A stretch of DNA of 64,000 nt from Spiribacter halobius (GTDB lineage: Bacteria > Pseudomonadota > Gammaproteobacteria > Nitrococcales > Nitrococcaceae): contig NZ_CP086615.1 of NCBI RefSeq assembly GCF_020883455.1, positions 1,860,001 through 1,924,000 of the forward strand, written 5' to 3'. Shown one piece after another: positions 8,505 to 20,880 of this stretch; position 1 is the stretch's first letter; every line of letters begins with the position of its first letter. A model generated the notes under the pieces. The model had not been told where the DNA came from. It saw only the letters and a program-made list of their open reading frames with translations, and ran no database searches. Position numbers and translations under genes: made by a program.

Positions 8505-9695
8505 TCACTTGCGCCCGAACACGCCCTCTAGGCGATCCATTGCCTTCTGCAGGTTTTCCATGCTGGTGGCATAGGAGATTCGGACGTAACCCGCCAGGCC
8601 GAAGGCTGTGCCCGGCACCAGTGCCACGTTGGCCTGCTCGATGAGGTGCTCCGCGAGCTCGGTGTCGTTGCTGACCCCGTCCAGGGCATCGATGGCGCCC
8701 TTGACGTTCGGATAGCAGTAGAACGTGCCCTCGCAGGTGATGCACTCGACGCCGCGCATGCCGTTGAGCCGGCCGACGACGTAGTCATGACGCTCCTTGA
8801 AGGCCTCGACCATTGGACCGACCACCCCTTGGTCGCCGTCCAGCGCAGCGACGGCCGCCGCCTGGGAGACCGAGCTCGCCCCGGACGTGCTCTGGGACTG
8901 GATCTTCTTCATCGCGCCGATCACCCGTGCGGGACCTGCGGCATAGCCGATGCGCCAGCCGGTCATGGCGTAGGCCTTGGAGACGCCATTGACCACCACC
9001 GTGCGGTCCATGAGGTCCGGGCAGGCCATGACGATGTTGCAGAACGGCTCGCCCGCCCAGAGGATGTGCTCGTAGATGTCGTCGCTCGCGATCAGCACCT
9101 GCGGGTGGCGCCGCAGCACCTCGCCCAGGGCCTCCAGCTCGGCACGGCTGTACGCGCTGCCGGTCGGGTTGGAGGGGCTGTTCAGGATCACGATCCGGGT
9201 GCGGTCGGTAATGGCGGCGTCGAGCTGCTCCGGGGTGATGCGGAAGCGCTGGTCCTGGCCGGCCTCGATGATCTCCGGCACGCCGTCGGCGAGCAGCGCC
9301 ATGTCCGGATAGGACACCCAGAACGGCGCCGGGATCACCACCTCGTCGCCCTCGTCCAGCACCGCGGCCATGAGGTTGTACAGGCTCTGCTTGGCGCCGT
9401 TGGAGACGAGGATCTGGTTGCCCTCGTAGTCCAGGTCGTTGTCGCGCTTGAGCTTGTTGCGGATGGCCTGCTTCAGCGCCGGGGTGCCGTCCACCGCGGT
9501 GTAGCGGGTCTCGCCGTTGTGGATCGCCTCGATGGCGGCCGCCCTGATATGCTCCGGCGTGTCGAAGTCGGGTTCCCCCGCGCCGAGCCCGATGATGTCA
9601 TGTCCCGCCGCGCGCATCTCCGCGGCCCGCGCCGTGACGGCCAGCGTCGGCGACGGCTTTACCCGCTGAACGCGCTTCGCCAGTTGAATGTCCAA
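8505..9695 (-). CDS. Class I/II pyridoxal-phosphate aminotransferase (aspartate type)
   Basis: 396 residues, the family length. SKAYAMTGWRIGYAAG carries the lysine that binds PLP; NSPSNPTG and ASDDIYEHILW are further active-site motifs. It moves amino groups between aspartate and 2-oxoglutarate or similar acids. Its closest look is to the type Ib (AspC/AatA) enzymes of Gram-negative and thermophilic bacteria. It stands alone on the minus strand. Substrate cannot be fixed from sequence. Confidence 0.9.
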   Translation of the reverse strand: MDIQLAKRVQRVKPSPTLAVTARAAEMRAAGHDIIGLGAGEPDFDTPEHIRAAAIEAIHNGETRYTAVDGTPALKQAIRNKLKRDNDLDYEGNQILVSNGAKQSLYNLMAAVLDEGDEVVIPAPFWVSYPDMALLADGVPEIIEAGQDQRFRITPEQLDAAITDRTRIVILNSPSNPTGSAYSRAELEALGEVLRRHPQVLIASDDIYEHILWAGEPFCNIVMACPDLMDRTVVVNGVSKAYAMTGWRIGYAAGPARVIGAMKKIQSQSTSGASSVSQAAAVAALDGDQGVVGPMVEAFKERHDYVVGRLNGMRGVECITCEGTFYCYPNVKGAIDALDGVSNDTELAEHLIEQANVALVPGTAFGLAGYVRISYATSMENLQKAMDRLEGVFGRK

Positions 9696-9714
9696 GTGCG
9701 ACCTCCGATGACGT

Positions 9715-9982
9715 TACTAATCGTCTCGACAGTATTGTCAGGTCTCAGAGCCCCGGAGCGGGCCGGCGGCAAGGCGCGGGAGCGCCGGCGTGGTGATTCC
9801 ACGTCAAGCGAGCGCAACGCCGCCGCCGGCCCGCTCCGGGGCTCCCGCAGGGCGAGGCTGTGCGCCGCTGCGGACTGCGTTGCTCGCCGCTTATGTAGCT
9901 CGGCTACACTGCGCGACTCGCGCCTTGCCGCAGCGGCGCACAGCCTCGCTGAGACCTGACAATACTGTCGAGCCGATTAGTA
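9715..9982. repeat. 268-bp composite palindromic element with terminal inverted repeats
   Basis: The ends (9715-9748 and 9949-9982) are 34-base inverted repeats with one mismatch. Inside lie two perfect hairpin stems: 23 bp (9748-9770 with 9822-9844) and 22 bp (9852-9873 with 9928-9949). Each loop holds a related core: an AAGGCGCG box, a small hairpin, and a GAGC(GC)AACGC box, the second core inverted. It fills the space between the aminotransferase and uvrB. No transposase is encoded, so it looks like a non-autonomous element or a large REP/BIME-type structure. Confidence 0.85.
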
Positions 9983-10028
9983 TGCCGGCCCGTGATGATA
10001 CGGCAAAGGGTTGACCCTCTGAACCGCC

Positions 10029-12053
<2,025 letters not shown>

Positions 12054-12082
12054 CCGCGTCGCGGTCGGGCTCGCCAAAGGCG

Positions 12083-12234
12083 AGTTCCAAGTTCAAAGTC
12101 CAAGGTTCAAGGTTCGCGCGGTTCCGCCCGTGAGGCTTCTTGGCGGTGTGCGGGTTAAGCAACGTGGTCACTGTCGGTAAGGGCAAGGCCGTGCGGGGGC
12201 GGACTTTGAACCTTGAACTTTGAACCTTGAACTC
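12083..12234. repeat. Second inverted pair of 7-bp tandem repeats
   Basis: Five degenerate AGTTCAA-type heptamers occupy 12083-12117. Four inverse heptamers (ACTTTGA/ACCTTGA) plus a partial one occupy 12203-12234. The 85 bases between hold nothing recognisable. CTCGCC-AAA-GGCGAG (12070-12084) adds a small hairpin at the left end. Confidence 0.85.
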
Positions 12235-12256
12235 GCCGAGCTCGCCGCCGCGCCGG

Positions 12257-12285
12257 TTGCGCCTGTACCACCCGCTCGGTATAGT
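12257..12285 (+). promoter_or_regulatory. Promoter of tRNA-Val
   Basis: TTGCGC (12257-12262) and TATAGT (12280-12285) are separated by 17 bases, 14 bases before the tRNA. Confidence 0.7.
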
Positions 12286-12298
12286 CCGTCGTCGTAGA

Positions 12299-12375
12299 AG
12301 GCGCGTAGCTCAGCTGGTTAGAGCACCACCTTGACATGGTGGGGGTCGGTGGTTCGAGTCCACTCGCGCCTACCA
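12299..12375 (+). tRNA. tRNA-Val (GAC)
   Basis: A 77-base cloverleaf with encoded CCA. The acceptor is AGGCGCG/CGCGCCT, the anticodon loop TTGACAT carries GAC, and the T-arm has GGTTCGAGTCC. Confidence 0.95.
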
Positions 12376-12384
12376 GGATTCGGT

Positions 12385-12415
12385 AAAGCATCGCTTGTGC
12401 GATGCTTTATTTTTT
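12385..12415 (+). terminator. Rho-independent terminator after tRNA-Val
   Basis: A 10-bp stem AAAGCATCGC/GCGATGCTTT with loop TTGT is followed by ATTTTTT. It separates the tRNA from thrS. Confidence 0.88.
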
Positions 12416-12503
12416 CCGGCCGCCCTCGGGGCGGTCTTCTCCCGACCGGCGCGGCCGGCCATGCATGTGGCCTCTCGTATGGGTCACCACTGTGGAGCAT
12501 GTC

Positions 12504-14429
12504 ATGCCCGCAATCACCCTTCCCGACGGCAGCCGGCGCGATTACGCCGATTCCGTGTCCATCATGCAGGTGGCCGAGGACATCGGCCCGGGTCTCGCGA
12601 AGGCGACACTGGCCGGACGCGTCAACGGTGAGCTGCACGACGCCTGCGACCGGATCGAGGCCGACGCCGAGCTGCAGATCATCACCCCGAAGGACCCCGA
12701 GGGCCTGGAGATCATTCGCCACTCCTGCGCGCACATGCTCGGGCAGGCGGTGAAGCAGCTCTACCCCGAGGCGCAGATGGCCATCGGCCCGGTGATCGAG
12801 GACGGCTTCTTCTACGACATCCGCTACGACGCCGGCTTCACCCCCGAGGACCTGGAGCGCATCGAAGCGCGCATGGCGGAGCTGATCGAGCAGGAGTACG
12901 ACGTCATCAAGCGGGTGACGCCGCGGGAAGAGGTGCTGCGGATATTCCGCGAGCGCGGCGAGACGTACAAGGTCGAGCTGGTGGAGGCCATGCCCGAGGT
13001 GCGGGAGATGGCGCTCTACCACCACCAGGAATACGTGGACATGTGCCTCGGCCCGCACGTGCCCAACACCCGCTTCTGCAAGGCCTTCAAGCTCACCAAG
13101 CTGGCCGGCGCCTACTGGCGCGGCGACGCCCGCAACGAGATGCTGCAGCGCATCTACGGCACCGCCTGGGCGGACCGCAAGCAGCTCAGGCAGCACCTGG
13201 CCTTCCTCGAGGAGGCGCAGAAGCGCGACCACCGCCGCATCGCCCGCACCCAGGACCTCTTCCACCTGCAGGAGGAGTCACCGGGGATGGTGTTCTGGCA
13301 CCCGGCGGGCTGGCAGGTCTACACCGTGCTTCAGGACTACCTGCGTGGTCGCCTGCGGGCTCACGGCTACCAGGAGATCCGCACGCCCGAGCTGGTCGAC
13401 CGCAGCCTCTGGGAGCGTTCCGGACACTGGGAGAAGTTCCGCGAGGACATGTTCACCACCGAGTCCGAGAGCCGGGACTACGCCATCAAGCCCATGAACT
13501 GCCCCTGCCACGTGCAGGTGTACAACCAGGGCCTGAAGAGCTATCGCGACCTGCCACTGCGGCTCTCGGAGTTCGGCAACTGCCACCGCAACGAGCCCTC
13601 AGGCACGCTGCACGGGCTCATGCGCGTGCGCAATTTCGTCCAGGACGACGCCCACATCTTCTGCACCGAGGACCAGATCCAGTCAGAGGTGGCCGGGTTC
13701 CTGGAGCTGGCATCCGGCGTCTACCGGGACTTCGGCTTCGACGATGTCATCGTCGCCCTGTCCACCCGGCCGGAAAAGCGCGTCGGCGAGGACGCCCTCT
13801 GGGACAGGGCCGAGGCCGCCCTCGAGCGGGCCCTGGACGCCTGGGGCGTCGAGTGGACGCTGAACCCGGGGGAGGGCGCCTTCTACGGCCCGAAGATCGA
13901 GCTCTCCATGCGCGACTGCCTCAACCGCGTCTGGCAGTGCGGCACCATGCAGGTGGACTTCTCCATGCCCGGGCGGCTCGGCGCGCAGTATGTGGCCGAG
14001 TCCGGTGAGCGGGTGGCGCCGGTGATGCTGCATCGGGCCATCTTCGGCTCCTTCGAGCGCTTTATCGGCGTGCTCATCGAGCACTACGGCGGCAACTGGC
14101 CGGCCTGGCTCGCGCCCCAGCAGGCGGTGGTGATGAGCATCACGGACCGGCACGCGGCGTACGCGGCGGAAGTCGAAAAAGAGCTTGCAGAACACGGATT
14201 TCGCGCCTCAAGCGACTTGAGGAACGAGAAGATCGGCTTTAAAATTCGCGAGCACACGATTCGTCGCGTTCCCTATCTGCTGGTCGTGGGGGAGCGGGAG
14301 CGCGAGTCCCACACGGTGGCCGTGCGCACACGCAGCGGCGAGGACCTGGGCGCCATGCCTGTCGCGGAATTCCGCGAGCGCCTCGCCTCGGATGTCGCGC
14401 GGCTCGGCAGAACGCTTTCGGAGGACTGA
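12504..14429 (+). CDS. thrS: Threonyl-tRNA synthetase
   Basis: 641 residues. An N-terminal TGS domain (about 1-62), an editing domain with [11 protein letters not shown], and a class II core. The zinc-site cysteine is in MNCPCH, motif 2 in [15 protein letters not shown], and motif 3 near [13 protein letters not shown], with an anticodon-binding C-terminus. ATG 12504 was chosen for its GGAG site and because [10 protein letters not shown] is the family N-terminus; an upstream ATG in frame would start inside the tRNA terminator. It leads the thrS-infC-rpmI-rplT-pheST-ihfA block. Confidence 0.96.
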   Translation: MPAITLPDGSRRDYADSVSIMQVAEDIGPGLAKATLAGRVNGELHDACDRIEADAELQIITPKDPEGLEIIRHSCAHMLGQAVKQLYPEAQMAIGPVIEDGFFYDIRYDAGFTPEDLERIEARMAELIEQEYDVIKRVTPREEVLRIFRERGETYKVELVEAMPEVREMALYHHQEYVDMCLGPHVPNTRFCKAFKLTKLAGAYWRGDARNEMLQRIYGTAWADRKQLRQHLAFLEEAQKRDHRRIARTQDLFHLQEESPGMVFWHPAGWQVYTVLQDYLRGRLRAHGYQEIRTPELVDRSLWERSGHWEKFREDMFTTESESRDYAIKPMNCPCHVQVYNQGLKSYRDLPLRLSEFGNCHRNEPSGTLHGLMRVRNFVQDDAHIFCTEDQIQSEVAGFLELASGVYRDFGFDDVIVALSTRPEKRVGEDALWDRAEAALERALDAWGVEWTLNPGEGAFYGPKIELSMRDCLNRVWQCGTMQVDFSMPGRLGAQYVAESGERVAPVMLHRAIFGSFERFIGVLIEHYGGNWPAWLAPQQAVVMSITDRHAAYAAEVEKELAEHGFRASSDLRNEKIGFKIREHTIRRVPYLLVVGERERESHTVAVRTRSGEDLGAMPVAEFRERLASDVARLGRTLSED

Positions 14430-14432
14430 AGC

Positions 14433-14993
14433 ATCGCTATACGCAGAAAGCCAGGGGCACGGCGCCAGCAGCCCGGCGTCGGCGACAACCGCCGCGTCAA
14501 CGAGGACATTCAGGTCCCGCAGGTCCGCCTGATCGACCAGAATGGCGAACAGGTGGGCATCGTCGACACGGAAGACGCCATCCAGCGCGCCGCCGAGGTG
14601 AACCTGGACGTCGTCGAGCTCGACCCGAATGCCGACCCGCCCGTCTGCCGGGTGATGGACTTCGGCAAATGGAAGTTCGAGCAGTCGAAGAAACAGCAGG
14701 CGGCGAAGAAGAAACAGAAGCAGATCGAGGTCAAGGAAGTGAAGTTCCGCCCCGGCACGGACGAGGGCGACTACCAGGTCAAGCTGCGTAACCTGAAGCG
14801 CTTCCTCGACGACGGCGACAAGGTCAAGGTGACGCTGCGTTTCCGCGGCCGCGAGATGGCGCATCAGGAGCTCGGGCTGGAGCTGCTGGAGCGCGTGGAG
14901 CGAGACCTCGAGGAGTTGGCGACCGTCGACCAGCGCCCCCGTATGGAGGGCCGGCTGATGGTCATGATGATGTCCCCGAGAAAGGGTCGCTAA
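14433..14993 (+). CDS. infC: Translation initiation factor IF-3 (AUC start)
   Basis: 186 residues if translation starts at ATC 14433. The frame is open from just after the thrS stop; it encodes the conserved N-terminal stretch [19 protein letters not shown], which a start at the first in-frame GTG (14553) would remove. A GGAGG site (14420-14424) lies eight bases before the ATC. IF-3 represses itself in enterobacteria through a rare AUU start; an AUC start would allow the same control. The C-terminal domain has [16 protein letters not shown] and [11 protein letters not shown] downstream ATA at 14439 is the less likely alternative. Confidence 0.93.
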   Translation: MAIRRKPGARRQQPGVGDNRRVNEDIQVPQVRLIDQNGEQVGIVDTEDAIQRAAEVNLDVVELDPNADPPVCRVMDFGKWKFEQSKKQQAAKKKQKQIEVKEVKFRPGTDEGDYQVKLRNLKRFLDDGDKVKVTLRFRGREMAHQELGLELLERVERDLEELATVDQRPRMEGRLMVMMMSPRKGR

Positions 14994-15022
14994 CGCGGCC
15001 CGCGGCCCTCGGGGCGGGTGAT

Positions 15023-15052
15023 CTCCCGGCCGCGGCCGGGAGTTCTTGTTTT
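15023..15052 (+). terminator. Hairpin with T-rich tail between infC and rpmI
   Basis: A 9-bp stem CTCCCGGCC/GGCCGGGAG with a 2-base loop is followed by TTCTTGTTTT. It may be a partial terminator or attenuator that sets rpmI-rplT levels. Confidence 0.6.
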
Positions 15053-15072
15053 GGGCAGCGGAGAATCGGTCA

Positions 15073-15270
15073 ATGCCGAAGATCAAGACCAACCGCGGCG
15101 CCGCCAAGCGCTTTACCAAGACCGCCTCCGGGCGGTTCAAGCGGGCGCACGCTTACCACAACCACATCCTGACCAAGAAGGATGCCAAGCGTAAGCGCAA
15201 GCTGCGGGCCAGCACGCTCGTCTCGGAGCAGGACACCGCCATGGTGCGGCGCCTGCTGCCGTACGCGTAA
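15073..15270 (+). CDS. rpmI: 50S ribosomal protein L35
   Basis: 65 residues, very basic, starting [14 protein letters not shown], the family signature. ATG 15073 matches the conserved start; the frame is open further upstream, but only through the T-rich tail of the preceding hairpin. It lies between infC and rplT as in other bacteria. Confidence 0.96.
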   Translation: MPKIKTNRGAAKRFTKTASGRFKRAHAYHNHILTKKDAKRKRKLRASTLVSEQDTAMVRRLLPYA

Positions 15271-15298
15271 CGTTCACAACCACTAGAGGATTCTGAAG

Positions 15299-15655
15299 AT
15301 GGCCAGAGTCAAGCGCGGCGTCGAGGCACGCCGCCGCCACAAGAAGGTCCTCGGCAAGGCGAAGGGCTATTACGGGGCGCGGCGCAAGTCGTTCCGGATC
15401 GCCAATCAGGCGGTCACCAAGGCCGGCCAGTACGCCTACCGGGATCGCCGCGTCCGCAAGCGCGAGTTCCGCGCCCTGTGGATCCAGCGCATCAACGCCG
15501 CCGCCCGTCTCAACGGGCTGTCCTACAGCCGGCTGATGGACGGCCTCCGCCGGGCGGAGATCGAGGTCGACCGCAAGGTGCTGGCGGACATGGCGGTGCA
15601 CGACGCCGACGGGTTCGCCAAGCTCGCCGAGCGCGCCAAGGCCAGCCTGGGCTGA
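15299..15655 (+). CDS. rplT: 50S ribosomal protein L20
   Basis: 118 residues, the typical length. [18 protein letters not shown] and the [20 protein letters not shown] block are conserved. L20 is needed early in large-subunit assembly and represses this operon in enterobacteria. AGAGGATT lies just upstream of the start. Confidence 0.96.
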   Translation: MARVKRGVEARRRHKKVLGKAKGYYGARRKSFRIANQAVTKAGQYAYRDRRVRKREFRALWIQRINAAARLNGLSYSRLMDGLRRAEIEVDRKVLADMAVHDADGFAKLAERAKASLG

Positions 15656-15698
15656 GCAAGCCGGGGGGCCGGGCGGGGCCCGGCCGATTCCGGTCGCG

Positions 15699-15733
15699 AA
15701 GGGGAAGGGTTGGCCGCATCCTTCCCCTTTTTT
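15699..15733 (+). terminator. Rho-independent terminator between rplT and pheS
   Basis: A stem AAGGGGAAGG/CCTTCCCCTT is followed by a run of T residues ending at 15733. It ends 20 bases before pheS. No Phe-rich leader peptide is seen, so classical pheST attenuation is not supported. Confidence 0.8.
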
Positions 15734-15741
15734 GTCGGTGA

Positions 15742-16773
<1,032 letters not shown>

Positions 16774-16785
16774 GGCACATCCAGC

Positions 16786-19164
16786 ATGAGGATCAGCGAG
16801 CACTGGCTGCGCGAATGGGTGGACTTCCCCGGCAGCACCGAGGAGCTGGCCCATCGCCTGACCATGGCGGGCCTCGAGGTGGACGCCATCGAGCCGGCGG
16901 CGCCCGCGTTCGAGGGCGTCGTGGTGGGGGAGATCGCCGCCTGCGAGCCGCATCCGGAGGCCGACCGGCTGAGCGTCTGCCGCGTGGTGGCCGGTGACGG
17001 CGATCCGCTGCAGGTGGTCTGCGGTGCGCCCAACGCCCGCGTCGGCCTGAAGGCGCCCTTCGCCCGCGTCGGCGCCACGCTGCCGGACGGCACCCGCATC
17101 GAGCGCGCCACGCTCCGCGGCACTGCCTCCGAGGGCATGCTCTGCTCCGCCCGCGAGCTCGGGCTCTCCGAGGACGCGGCCGGGCTCATGGCGCTGCCGC
17201 CGAGCGCGCCCGCCGGCGCCGACCTGCGCGAGTACCTGGCGCTGGATGACACTGTCATCGAGCTGGAGCTCACCCCGAACCGGGCGGACTGCCTGGGCAT
17301 GGCCGGCGTCGCCCGCGAGGTGGGCGTGCTCGCCGGGCGCGAGCCCGTCTGGCCCGGCGTGGAGGCGGTCCCGCCCCGGTGCGACGCGCAGTTCCCGGTC
17401 ACTCTCGAGGCGCCGGCGGAGTGCCCGCGCTACACGGGGCGGGTGATCCGGGACGTGGATACCAGCGCCGAGACGCCGGTCTGGATGCGCGAGCGCCTGC
17501 GGCGCGCGGGCGTCCGGCCGCTCTCGATCACCGTCGACATCACCAACTACGTGATGCTCGAGCTTGGCCAGCCTATGCACGCCTTCGACCTGGAACGGCT
17601 CGAGCAGGGCATCCGGGTGCGCTCGGCAACCAAGGGTGAGCGTCTGGCGCTGCTGAATGGCCAGACGGTCGAGCTGGAGCCCGGCACCCTGGTCATCGCC
17701 GACGCCGCCGGCCCGGTGGCCATGGCGGGCATCATGGGCGGCGAGCCGACGGCCGTCACCGAGGCCACGCGCCACGTCTTCCTGGAAGCCGCTTTCTTCG
17801 CGCCGGCGGCCATCGCCGGCCGCGCCCGCGCCTACGGCCTGCACACGGACTCCTCCCATCGCTTCGAGCGCGGGGTCGATCCGGAGCGGGCCGCCGTCGC
17901 CGTGGAGCGGGCCACGCGGCTGCTGGTGGGCATCGCCGGGGGCGACCCCGGCCCCACCGTGGTGACCGAGCGCGCCGAGCAGGTCCCGGTGGCGCCGGCC
18001 GTCAGCTTCCGGCCCGGGCGCTGCACGGCGCTCCTGGGGGCCGCAATCCCGCATGAGACGATGCGCGGGATCCTGGAGCGCCTGGGCATGGCGGTTGCCG
18101 CCGGCGCCGAGGCCTGGACCGTCACGCCGCCGAGCTGGCGGTTCGATATTGCCCGCGAGGTGGACCTGATCGAGGAGATCGCTCGCATCCACGGCTACGA
18201 TGCGCTGCCGCTCTCCCGCACCCCGGCGCCGCTCGCCATGCCGGCGCAGCCCGAGGCGCACCTGCCGCTGCGGCGCCTGCGACGGCTGCTGGTGGATCGT
18301 GGCTATCAGGAGGCGATTACCTACAGCTTCGTCGCCCCGGAGCTGCAGGCCAGCCTCGACCCCGAGGCCGAGACGCTGCCGCTGGCCAATCCGCTCTCCG
18401 CCGATCTCGCGGTGATGCGCAGCAGCCTCTGGCCGGGTCTCGTGCGCGCCCTGCAGCACAACCGCAACCGCCAGGCCGGCCGCGTGCGCCTCTTCGAGAG
18501 CGGGCTGGCGTTCCGCGGGCGACTTGAGAACCTGGAGCAGGCGCCGCGCGTCGCCGGCATCGCCGCCGGCCAGCGCCATCCGGAGCACTGGGACGCGCCG
18601 CGCACGCCACTCGACTTCTTCGACGTCAAGGGCGACGTCGAGGCGTTGCTCGCACTCACCGGCGAGCCCGAGCGCTATCGCTTCGAGCCGGCCGCGCATC
18701 CGGCCCTGCACCCCGGGCAGAGCGCCCGCGTCCGCCATGCTGACGGCCACGCCGGCTGGGTGGGGGCGTTGCACCCGGAGGTGCTGCGCAGGCTCGACCT
18801 GGACGGGCCGGTCTTCGTCTTCGAGCTCGATCTCGGCCGGATTACCGCCGCACGGGTGCCGGCGTTCCGGGAGATCTCACGCTATCCGGCGATCCGCCGC
18901 GACCTCGCGGTGGTGCTGCCGGAGGCCGTGAGTGCGGCGGAATTGCGCGCCACCGTGGTTGCGAGCGCGGGGGAGGCCCTGCGCGAGCTGATCCTGTTCG
19001 ACGTCTATCGCGGCAAGGGCGTGGCTGACGGTTTCAAAAGCCTGGCCATAGGCTTGATTTTACAGGACTCTTCGCGCACGCTTACCGATAGCGACGTGGA
19101 CGCGGTCGTTGCCCGAGTGGTGGAGCGGCTGCGCGCGGAACTCCAGGCAGAGTTAAGGGAGTAG
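16786..19164 (+). CDS. pheT: Phenylalanyl-tRNA synthetase beta subunit
   Basis: 792 residues with the full domain order: an N-terminal tRNA-binding OB-fold (about 39-150, [18 protein letters not shown]), B3/B4 editing domain, B5 domain, catalytic-like core and a C-terminal anticodon-binding fold. It follows pheS closely and precedes ihfA by 7 bases, the classical pheST-ihfA (himA) layout. Confidence 0.96.
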   Translation: MRISEHWLREWVDFPGSTEELAHRLTMAGLEVDAIEPAAPAFEGVVVGEIAACEPHPEADRLSVCRVVAGDGDPLQVVCGAPNARVGLKAPFARVGATLPDGTRIERATLRGTASEGMLCSARELGLSEDAAGLMALPPSAPAGADLREYLALDDTVIELELTPNRADCLGMAGVAREVGVLAGREPVWPGVEAVPPRCDAQFPVTLEAPAECPRYTGRVIRDVDTSAETPVWMRERLRRAGVRPLSITVDITNYVMLELGQPMHAFDLERLEQGIRVRSATKGERLALLNGQTVELEPGTLVIADAAGPVAMAGIMGGEPTAVTEATRHVFLEAAFFAPAAIAGRARAYGLHTDSSHRFERGVDPERAAVAVERATRLLVGIAGGDPGPTVVTERAEQVPVAPAVSFRPGRCTALLGAAIPHETMRGILERLGMAVAAGAEAWTVTPPSWRFDIAREVDLIEEIARIHGYDALPLSRTPAPLAMPAQPEAHLPLRRLRRLLVDRGYQEAITYSFVAPELQASLDPEAETLPLANPLSADLAVMRSSLWPGLVRALQHNRNRQAGRVRLFESGLAFRGRLENLEQAPRVAGIAAGQRHPEHWDAPRTPLDFFDVKGDVEALLALTGEPERYRFEPAAHPALHPGQSARVRHADGHAGWVGALHPEVLRRLDLDGPVFVFELDLGRITAARVPAFREISRYPAIRRDLAVVLPEAVSAAELRATVVASAGEALRELILFDVYRGKGVADGFKSLAIGLILQDSSRTLTDSDVDAVVARVVERLRAELQAELRE

Positions 19165-19171
19165 CATCCGA

Positions 19172-19474
19172 ATGGCACTGACCAAGGCCGATATGGCCGA
19201 GCGCCTGTTCGAGGAGGTCGGTCTCAACAAGCGTGAGGCCAAGGAACTGGTGGAGAGCTTCTTCGAGGAGATCCGCGCAGCCCTGGAGGAAGGCACCCCG
19301 GTGAAGCTCTCGGGGTTCGGCAACTTCGATCTGCGGGACAAGAACGAACGCCCCGGCCGCAATCCGAAGACCGGCGAGGAGATCCCGATCTCCGCCCGGC
19401 GCGTGGTTACCTTCCGCCCGGGCCAGAAGCTGAAGTCGAGGGTCGAGGCGTATGCTGGACACGTCAAGCAATGA
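19172..19474 (+). CDS. ihfA: Integration host factor subunit alpha
   Basis: 100 residues. [20 protein letters not shown] at the N-terminus and the DNA arm [14 protein letters not shown] are typical of IHF alpha. Position directly after pheT is diagnostic against HU. It overlaps the next gene by 23 bases. Confidence 0.95.
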   Translation: MALTKADMAERLFEEVGLNKREAKELVESFFEEIRAALEEGTPVKLSGFGNFDLRDKNERPGRNPKTGEEIPISARRVVTFRPGQKLKSRVEAYAGHVKQ

Positions 19475-19808
19475 CGAGCTGCCGGCGATCCCGGCAAAGC
19501 GCTACTTCACCATCGGCGAGGTCAGCGACCTCTGCGCGGTGAAGCCGCACGTCCTGCGCTACTGGGAGCAGGAGTTCCCACAGCTCAAGCCGGTCAAGCG
19601 CCGGGGCAACCGCCGCTACTACCAGCGCCAGGACGTCATCCTCATCCGCCAGATCCGGGCGCTGCTCTACCAGCAGGGCTTCACCATCGGCGGCGCGCGC
19701 CAGCAGCTCTCCGGCGAGCACGCCCGGGAAGACGTCAACCAGAGCCAGCAGATCATCCGCCAGCTGCGCACGGAGCTGGAGGACATCCTCGCCGGCCTCA
19801 AGCGCTAG
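19452..19808 (+). CDS. MerR family transcriptional regulator
   Basis: 118 residues. [24 protein letters not shown] is a MerR winged helix, with [13 protein letters not shown] as the wing. The helix after it is short and there is no obvious metal- or drug-binding domain. A MerR protein directly after ihfA is common in gammaproteobacteria, yet its target is unknown. The start overlaps ihfA, suggesting coupled translation. Confidence 0.9.
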   Translation: MLDTSSNDELPAIPAKRYFTIGEVSDLCAVKPHVLRYWEQEFPQLKPVKRRGNRRYYQRQDVILIRQIRALLYQQGFTIGGARQQLSGEHAREDVNQSQQIIRQLRTELEDILAGLKR

Positions 19809-19825
19809 CCGAGCGCGGATCGACG

Positions 19826-19854
19826 TTGGCCCGCGCGGGGCGCTGTTGTATCCT
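19826..19854 (+). promoter_or_regulatory. Promoter of tRNA-Pro
   Basis: TTGGCC (19826-19831) and TATCCT (19849-19854) have a 17-base spacer and precede the tRNA by 13 bases. Confidence 0.6.
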
Positions 19855-19867
19855 CTCGATTCGACAA

Positions 19868-19945
<78 letters not shown>

Positions 19946-19968
19946 ATTTTGGGAGGCGGGTCAGCTGG

Positions 19969-20304
19969 TTAGGGAATGACTGGCGGCCCGCCTCTTTCGC
20001 GTTGAAAGATCGTTGCAACGGAGTTGCGAAACCTCCCTTGTGCCACCCTGCGGCACGCCACCGCGATGCCCTCGCGGTGTCGTTGCCGGTAGAGCTTGCG
20101 CACGTCGTAGACCCGGAAGTTCGCCTCCCATACGCGGCGGACCTCGGCGTTGAGCCAGGCATCGCGGTTGGCCCGCGCAGGCAGCCACGCGGGATCGGTC
20201 TCCCGGGGCTTGTGCTCGTAGTACGCCGACGGGGCGATCGGCAGCAGCGCGCAGATCGACTCCACCCCGTGAACTATTCGATGGCGGTGGATGAACGCCA
20301 CCAT
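19969..20304 (-). pseudogene. IS3-type transposase orfB, truncated
   Basis: The N-terminal part is clear: MVAFIHRHRIVHGVESICAL, then PSAYYEH and VRRVWEANFRVYDVRKLYRQ, as in IS3 orfB. Homology fades after about residue 95, and the DDE integrase core, normally reaching about 280 residues, is missing. The protein is not functional. Confidence 0.85.
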
Positions 20305-20624
20305 GACTTCCCGTGGCGGTCGCGCTTTGCCTGGGCGAAGAAAGCCGACGCTTTGCGCAGGATCTCGTTGGCACGCTTGAGCTAGTAGTGCTCGTGCTCC
20401 ATCGCCTTCAACAGCCGGCGCCCCTCGGTGGTCAGCCCGGCACGCCGGCCGCTGGCACGCTCGCTCTGGCTCACCCACCGGCACAGCGTCTCCACGGTGC
20501 AGCCAATCTTGGCCGCAATCGAGGCGACAGCCGCCCACTGCGAGCCGTCGCTGTCCTGGTGCTTCAGCACCATCCGAACCGCGCGTTCCCGGACCTCGGC
20601 GGGGTATTTCACCGCAGTGTTCAT
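20274..20624 (-). pseudogene. IS3-type transposase orfA with internal stop
   Basis: MNTAVKYPAEVRERAVRMVL and the helix-turn-helix region VETLCRWVSQSER are typical of orfA. A TAG at 20382-20384 breaks the frame; beyond it the usual leucine-zipper text LKRANEILRKASAFFAQAK continues in the same frame. The nonsense mutation shows decay. Confidence 0.85.
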
Positions 20625-20880
20625 GACCTGATCCTCTCAAGGCTTCGGGTCTCCGGGAATCCGGGGCGGTTCACTCTGCAGCGTTGTCGCTTTCCCGCTG
20701 TCCCGGGGCGATATCGGGACCGAACCCGCTGGAAAGTACGAAAACTGGCCACGGAGAGACGCTCATCTCATGCTGACCGAATGGTGGTCTGGACGGCAGC
20801 AATGGTGGGGGCCTATGGTGGCGAGTGGCTTTGAGGATCGCGGGGCTAAGGCGATGTAAGGCCATCAGTACCCGCTCAAT

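Larger units (their letters stand above)
19969..20673 (-). mobile_element. Decayed IS3-family insertion sequence
   Basis: The right end (about 20650-20673, minus strand) begins TGAACCGCCCCGG, the usual terminal inverted repeat of this IS3 branch. Inside are an orfA interrupted by a stop and only the first third of orfB, overlapping in shifted frames as IS3 elements do. No matching left terminal repeat is seen before tRNA-Pro, so the left part is lost. The element cannot move by itself. Confidence 0.85.

Noticed and set aside
14553-14993. infC starting at the first standard codon (GTG 14553)
   Set aside because: Would delete most of the conserved N-terminal domain of IF-3.
20671-20865. 64-codon frame on the minus strand before the GGDEF-EAL gene
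   Set aside because: No ribosome site, low-complexity Pro/Arg content, and it begins in the IS terminal repeat.
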